A DNA stretch of 8,985 nt, taken from positions 1 to 8,985 of the forward strand of contig CAIYUD010000274.1 of NCBI GenBank assembly GCA_903929325.1. The letters are read 5' to 3'. Below are positions 5,601 through 8,985 of this stretch, in pieces; the stretch's first letter is position 1, and each line of letters begins with the position of its first letter. The notes below the pieces were generated by a model, which made no database searches, was not told where the DNA came from, and was given only the letters and a program-made list of their open reading frames with translations. This stretch comes from an uncultured Opitutia bacterium (lineage in GTDB: Bacteria; Verrucomicrobiota; Verrucomicrobiia; Opitutales; UBA953). The translations under genes and the position numbers were made by a program.

Positions 5601-8138
5601 CAGCGCCGATTCCTTGAATGTGTTTCGGCTTATGCGCGACAGTTTGTTGAACAACTTCCAAAGCCTGACCTCGACTCACTCACAGGACTACCGCCGACGG
5701 TAGCGATTGAGCAGCGCATCACGCGAGGATCCTCTAAATCAACCGTGGCAACGGTTACGGAGGTTGCACAATACCTCCGCGTGCTTTTCGCACGGGCGGG
5801 CACACCGCACAGTCCCGTCACCGGCAAACCACTTGTTAGCCTAACCGAAGATGCCGTCGTGCGTCGCGTACTGGAACGTACCAAGGTTTTGAAAAAGGGC
5901 CGCATGCACTTGGCTGTACCACTGGTGAGAGCTCGCAAAGGACACCATCAACCATTGGCCGACTGGGCCGTACAGCGCGGCTCACGCTGGATGCGTTGCG
6001 ATGGTGCAATGGTCGAGACCACTGCCTTCAAGCGACTCGATCGCTATAGCGAGCACGACATCGACGTTGTCATTGCTGATTTATTACCCGGTGGCTTAAC
6101 CGAAAAGCCCGGCGAAGATCCTGTTGAAGGCGAACGCGGTCTACGCGCTGTCGTGCGCGAAGCTCTGGCACTTGGAAATAACTCCTTGGTCTTACTTGAT
6201 ACTGCCGGCGATGAAATTGCTTTCTTATCAAATTCGCGAGTCGATGCTGTCACCGGCGAGGCTTACCCCGAAATAGATCCTAAACACCTTTCGTGGAATT
6301 CGCCGCGGGGTTGGTGTCCAGAATGTCGCGGGCACGGCCGAGTGGTTGAAAAATTCTCTGCCGATGAAGAAGAGAAGCTCCATGAAGATGCAATTGCCGA
6401 CCGCGTGGGCGAGGCCGTCTGTGAAACTTGCCAAGGTCAACGCCTGGGACCCATTGGACGAAACATTCGTCTCGAAGGCAAAGGGTCGACCAAGTCTTTC
6501 CCTGAACTCTTGTTTTTACAACCCGCCGAGAGCTTAGCTTTCTTGCATAGCCTTAAGCTAGGCCCACGCGAACGCGCCGTGGCCGACGCGCTCATTCCTG
6601 AAATTGCCGCTCGTCTAAGCTTCTTAGGCAGTGTCGGACTTGGTTACCTCTCACTGGACCGTGCAGCAGACACGCTCTCAGGGGGCGAGGCCCAACGCAT
6701 CCGACTCGCTTCACAACTTGGCTCAACGCTTTCGGGAGCACTCTACGTGCTCGACGAACCCAGCATTGGCCTGCACCCAAGGGACAACGATCACCTCATT
6801 GCCTCGCTGCGCGCACTCCGGGATCGGGGTAACACTGTGCTCGTGGTTGAACACGACGAAGACACCATGCGCGCTGCAGATTTAGTCGTCGATCTAGGAC
6901 CTGGGGCTGGTCGACATGGCGGACATATTATCGCGCAAGGAAATGCGGCAGCAGTGATGCGTGCTGAAAATTCCTTAACGGGATCGAGCTTACGTGAGCC
7001 CATGAAGCACCCGATGCGCGGGAAACGTCGCTCGGTTTCAGATCGCGGAGAAGGTTGTCCTGAAAGTTGGGTTGAATTAGAAGGTGCCGCCCTACGTACA
7101 CTGCGTGGTTTCGATTTACGCATACCACGAGGTCGACTCACGGTTGTCTCCGGCGTTTCCGGGGCAGGCAAATCAACTCTCATTTCTGACCTACTCGCAC
7201 CGATTGCCCAATTTGGTATCCGGAAAGAAAAAGATAAAGTTACGGGCAAAGAAGGCTTGAGCATCCTTGGCGGGTTGAAGCCTGCCTTCAAAACGCTAAC
7301 AGGTCTCAAAGGGCTTCGTCAGCTCGTCGTTGTCGACCAAGACCCGATTGGAAAAACGCCTCGGTCGACTCCCGCCACGTATATTGGTGCATGGGATCTT
7401 ATTCGTGAGCGACTCGCGCAACTTCCGGAGTCAGCCATTCGCGGGTATAGTGCTAGCTTCTTCTCTTTTAATACTAAAGGTGGACGGTGTGAGACGTGCT
7501 CAGGAGCCGGTCGTATCAAACTCGAGATGAGCTTCCTCGCAGAAACGTACGTGCCGTGCGAAGACTGCGGCGGCAGTCGCTTCGGCCCGATGGCCCGTGA
7601 GATTCGCTGGAACGGAAAATCAGCGCCCGAACTGTTGGCGATGACCTTTGAAGAAGCCGCCGCGTTTCTTTCGTTTGATGCAAGACTGCGTGACCTTTGT
7701 GAATTAATGGCAAAAACAGGGTTGGGCTATCTAACCCTCGGACAAAGTAGTCCGACGCTTTCTGGCGGCGAAGCCCAACGACTGAAACTCGTGAGCGAAC
7801 TCGCTCGTGGTCTCCCAACGTTCATGGACCGTGCGCGTGGGAAAATTCGCCCCAGTCTTTACCTGCTCGAAGAACCAACCATCGGACTTCACCACTCCGA
7901 CTGCCGCAAATTACTTGAGTTGCTCCATGCCCTTGTCGACCAAGGCCACACTGTCGTGGTCATCGAACATCACCCAGACGTACTCGCTGAGGCAGACTGG
8001 CTTGTTGAAATTGGTCCTGAAGGTGGCATGGAGGGCGGACACTTGCTTCACCAAGGCACCCCGGAAGCACTGTTAAAGAAAAAAGGGTCCCCTACAGCAC
8101 CTGCTCTCGCCCAAGCATTGAATATTAAGTTGGTCTGA
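2631..8138 (+). CDS. uvrA: Double-length UvrA, excinuclease ABC subunit A (two fused UvrA units)
   Basis: UvrA scans DNA for damage with UvrB and loads UvrB for nucleotide excision repair in the cytoplasm. Ordinary UvrA has about 940 residues and two ABC ATPase domains; this chain has 1835 residues and four. Walker A lysines are K42, K636, K978 and K1514. LSGGE signatures begin at 477, 816, 1349 and 1710. Walker B acidic pairs are D503-E504, D845-E846, D1375-E1376 and E1747-E1748; the fourth has Glu for the usual Asp. Each ATPase is followed by an H-loop, V(V/I)EH. Zinc modules CX2CX19CX2C occur at C726-C752 and C1620-C1646. CxxC pairs also lie at 278/281 with 397/400, and at 1229/1232 with 1264/1267. 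The CxxC that in E. coli precedes the FSFNNP block is missing from both halves. Chlamydial UvrA is similarly doubled. No stop or frameshift interrupts the reading frame. The ATG at 2631 places the first Walker A at the usual distance. There is no clear promoter or LexA-type box in the 46 bp upstream. Confidence 0.96.
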   Translation: MSVQRPDSIRLYGVRQNNLKGFNLDIPVGKLVVVTGLSGAGKSSLVFETLHAEGQRRYVETFSPYVRQFLELLPAPALERAENIRPSVAIRQGNAVRTSRSTVGTMTELCDWFKVWFAHQAQLIDPASGKPIRPAGPSAAWESCLASHQGASVCLAFALIKPKELEWTVLITEFMRAGFTRAWTPKGWIKLGEDPVAKSLSELVVVQDRVRINPSERARFEEAARSAFRLGGGRLRILSEEGKELSRYSDTLESPVDHRKFRAASPGLFSFNSPIGACPSCKGFGRIIGLDWAKILPDHSLTLAEGAVAPFQGNVYGESQRDLARACRAQGIPMDRSWKSLSKAHRQYIEDGDPTYQAGEWGSKWYGIRGFFRWLESTTYKMHVRVFLSRYRAYELCPACNGARFQPESLLWQWEGLTLPQLYALPVSELHNRLITLRPKAARTPDEHALESILTRLGYLKAVGLGYLTLDRLSRTLSGGEVQRVNLTSCLGATLADTVFVLDEPSVGMHARDLGQMTEILRGLVDQGNTVVVVEHDESVMRAADWLIEIGPKPGAAGGHLIYEGPAAGVLKAKNSVTGDWLAGRLKPVTHTPRTIKPKAPWLHVENATANNLKSFTAKIPLGKLVGLCGVSGSGKSTLLHQVLAERDPETGDIAKTSAHWVRFDEQPGEIALVDQSPAARTPRSNTALYAGAWDAIRTWLGNSDEAKAAGFTPSHFSFNAGEGRCERCRGAGWETVEMQFLSDVSVPCPSCEGRRFRDEILAFQLGGKSVADILDMTVTEAREFLGPRTPATGQLGVLEEVGLGYLRMGQPLTTLSGGEAQRLKLVRFLGTLGKETQQALLLLDEPTTGLHRDDVSRLIALLHRLVDAGHSVVVVEHHRDVLAACDWLLELGPEAGPAGGQRVAEGTPDAVSKAQTPTGKLLRGGDDAFVVSENRLTRIRPTSIQVRGAREHNLRNISLDIPHGQLTVLTGVSGSGKSSLAFDILFAEGQRRFLECVSAYARQFVEQLPKPDLDSLTGLPPTVAIEQRITRGSSKSTVATVTEVAQYLRVLFARAGTPHSPVTGKPLVSLTEDAVVRRVLERTKVLKKGRMHLAVPLVRARKGHHQPLADWAVQRGSRWMRCDGAMVETTAFKRLDRYSEHDIDVVIADLLPGGLTEKPGEDPVEGERGLRAVVREALALGNNSLVLLDTAGDEIAFLSNSRVDAVTGEAYPEIDPKHLSWNSPRGWCPECRGHGRVVEKFSADEEEKLHEDAIADRVGEAVCETCQGQRLGPIGRNIRLEGKGSTKSFPELLFLQPAESLAFLHSLKLGPRERAVADALIPEIAARLSFLGSVGLGYLSLDRAADTLSGGEAQRIRLASQLGSTLSGALYVLDEPSIGLHPRDNDHLIASLRALRDRGNTVLVVEHDEDTMRAADLVVDLGPGAGRHGGHIIAQGNAAAVMRAENSLTGSSLREPMKHPMRGKRRSVSDRGEGCPESWVELEGAALRTLRGFDLRIPRGRLTVVSGVSGAGKSTLISDLLAPIAQFGIRKEKDKVTGKEGLSILGGLKPAFKTLTGLKGLRQLVVVDQDPIGKTPRSTPATYIGAWDLIRERLAQLPESAIRGYSASFFSFNTKGGRCETCSGAGRIKLEMSFLAETYVPCEDCGGSRFGPMAREIRWNGKSAPELLAMTFEEAAAFLSFDARLRDLCELMAKTGLGYLTLGQSSPTLSGGEAQRLKLVSELARGLPTFMDRARGKIRPSLYLLEEPTIGLHHSDCRKLLELLHALVDQGHTVVVIEHHPDVLAEADWLVEIGPEGGMEGGHLLHQGTPEALLKKKGSPTAPALAQALNIKLV
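2643..5450 (+). repeat. First UvrA unit of the fused gene (residues 5-940)
   Basis: This segment is a full UvrA by itself: two ABC ATPase domains, a UvrB-binding-like region (about 120-250), an insertion domain between CxxC pairs at 278/281 and 397/400 (about 115 residues, close to E. coli), and the C-terminal zinc module at 726-752. Where UvrA normally has a K-x-R-K-G-E-H stretch in the UvrB-binding domain, this unit has IKPKELEW (160-167), so the RKG motif is lost. It joins the second unit through a linker of roughly 20-25 residues ending near 940. Confidence 0.85.
5451..8135 (+). repeat. Second UvrA unit of the fused gene (residues 941-1835)
   Basis: This unit restarts the UvrA pattern at RPTSIQVRGAREHNLR, parallel to RPDSIRLYGVRQNNLK at residue 5. 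It keeps the UvrB-binding signature as RARKGHH (1100-1106) followed by a DGAMVE block like the E. coli IDGEV. The span between its two CxxC pairs (1232 to 1264) is only 31 residues, so the insertion domain is essentially gone. The final ATPase site has a Glu-Glu Walker B, in LEEPTIGLH. Protein motifs are strongly conserved between units, but the DNA has diverged and only short blocks remain nearly identical, such as 2783-2802 with 5591-5610 (19 of 20 bases). Confidence 0.85.
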
Positions 8139-8177
8139 TTTACGCTCTTTGGGGTTAAATAACCAACCTGCCGCTGC

Positions 8178-8985
8178 ATGCGCCCTCGCCCTTCTAGACC
8201 GGTCAAAAAACCTTCCCGTCGTTCGCACACGAAGGACCTGCTGGCTATTTTAATTTTGGCCCCTGCTGTATGGTGGGTTGGTTCAATCGCGATGACTCAA
8301 TACGACCAGCGCGTCGCCGCAGCCCGCATCGAAGGTAAGAGTTATAGTATCGTCAGCGAAATTTTGGGGAGAGAGCAGGAGCCTCTCGCCGTCGACACAA
8401 CACCTGTCGTCGACCTTACGCCTGTTAAAACACCTGATAAGGAAGTCGTGGCACCTGTCGTCACAGAGACGAAACCGAAAACAAACGAAGAACCCATTGT
8501 CGCCAACGAAGAACCGTACCCTTTCATCGGTGCACCCCTGCGTGACCCGAAGCAACTGGCAACACTCGTAAACGACACAGCGCTGCGTATTGGCGATGGC
8601 AAATGGGAGAATCATCTTTCGCGTTTAGAACGCGGGTTTGTTCCCGCCTTTAAAGCGACCTCACAGTCCAACAAAGAAAAGCGCTACGACCGACTTTGGG
8701 AAAGTAAGTACTTCTCACTGGGTGCAACCCAAGAAGCTTTTATCCGGCGCGTAACGCCGAATGTGTTGCGCTCATTGGCTCGTGATGAAGACACTGGACA
8801 GTTCTTGCGGGAAGTGATGGTTGACCCGGTCGCGCTCGAAACCTGGCTACAGACGGTAAAGGCTGAAGATGACGTCGAAGCTGGCTTGCGCACTTGGGCT
8901 AAACTCTGGCGCGATGACCCCAAAGAATTACGCGGCAAATACCTTAATCTCCAAGTCGCCATGGCAGTCGTCTACGACCGCCCTA
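8178..8985 (+). CDS. Membrane-anchored protein of unknown function, 3' end outside the window
   Basis: The frame is open from an ATG at 8178 to the window end, giving 269 residues without a stop. An in-frame TAA at 8160-8162 makes this ATG the first usable start. The N terminus is very basic (MRPRPSRPVKKPSRRSHTK), followed by one hydrophobic segment at about 21-39 (LLAILILAPAVWWVGSIAM). That fits an inner-membrane signal anchor with the rest of the chain outside the cytoplasm. Residues 66-113 are a low-complexity linker rich in Pro, Val, Thr, Glu and Lys, typical of a periplasmic spacer. A soluble, mostly helical domain starts near 114 and includes LRTWAKLWRDDPKELRGKYLNLQVAMAVVYDRP at the edge. 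I do not recognise the family for certain. That last block faintly recalls large uncharacterised verrucomicrobial or planctomycetal proteins, some with a transglutaminase-like domain further on, but the decisive part is not visible. It begins 39 bp after uvrA and may share its transcript. Confidence 0.8.
   Translation, partial: MRPRPSRPVKKPSRRSHTKDLLAILILAPAVWWVGSIAMTQYDQRVAAARIEGKSYSIVSEILGREQEPLAVDTTPVVDLTPVKTPDKEVVAPVVTETKPKTNEEPIVANEEPYPFIGAPLRDPKQLATLVNDTALRIGDGKWENHLSRLERGFVPAFKATSQSNKEKRYDRLWESKYFSLGATQEAFIRRVTPNVLRSLARDEDTGQFLREVMVDPVALETWLQTVKAEDDVEAGLRTWAKLWRDDPKELRGKYLNLQVAMAVVYDRP

Noticed and set aside
4518..7178. Four ABC ATPase cassettes considered as separate ABC transporter genes
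   Set aside because: All are in one uninterrupted frame with UvrA-specific motifs (TPRS, FSFN, CX2CX19CX2C), and there are no transmembrane segments.
8153..8164. Small inverted repeat GGTTA-AA-TAACC after uvrA, considered as a terminator
   Set aside because: The stem is only 5 bp with a 2-base loop, is AT-rich and has no following T-tract, so it is unlikely to end transcription.

Overview
The window is the end of a contig from a Gram-negative-type, aerobic bacterium, most likely a member of the PVC superphylum near Verrucomicrobiota (Opitutae-like). I infer this from two things. The heme A synthase has a cysteine-free 'DWPLSNGSVNP' first external loop, and the UvrA is double-length (1835 residues), a form I know from Chlamydiae and Verrucomicrobiota. 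Neither point was checked by a database search. The GC content looks moderate, the genes are densely packed, and every gene lies on the + strand.

Layout. Bases 1-35 are not genomic: they match the Illumina TruSeq universal adapter apart from one extra C. Bases 38-151 are the last 37 codons of a gene cut off by the contig end. Next comes a tight cluster: ctaA (heme A synthase), ctaB (heme O synthase, overlapping ctaA by 4 bp) and a 5-formyltetrahydrofolate cyclo-ligase that starts 4 bp after ctaB. A 46-bp gap leads to a very large uvrA. After another 39 bp, a membrane-anchored protein of unknown function begins and runs off the right edge. No gap exceeds 50 bp. I see no RNA genes, mobile elements, CRISPR arrays or convincing terminators.

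How the genes work together. CtaB farnesylates protoheme IX to heme O and CtaA oxidises heme O to heme A, the cofactor of aa3-type cytochrome c oxidase. The truncated upstream gene may therefore be the end of a cytochrome oxidase operon (inference). The folate enzyme is probably a passenger in the same transcript. UvrA is the damage-sensing subunit of nucleotide excision repair and need not be functionally linked to the others.

The most interesting feature is the architecture of UvrA. Two complete UvrA units sit in one chain with four ABC ATPase sites, and their accessory parts look complementary. The first half keeps the long insertion domain but has a degraded UvrB-binding motif. The second half keeps the UvrB-binding 'RKG' motif but has almost entirely lost the insertion domain. 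This reads as a covalent pseudo-dimer with divided labour.
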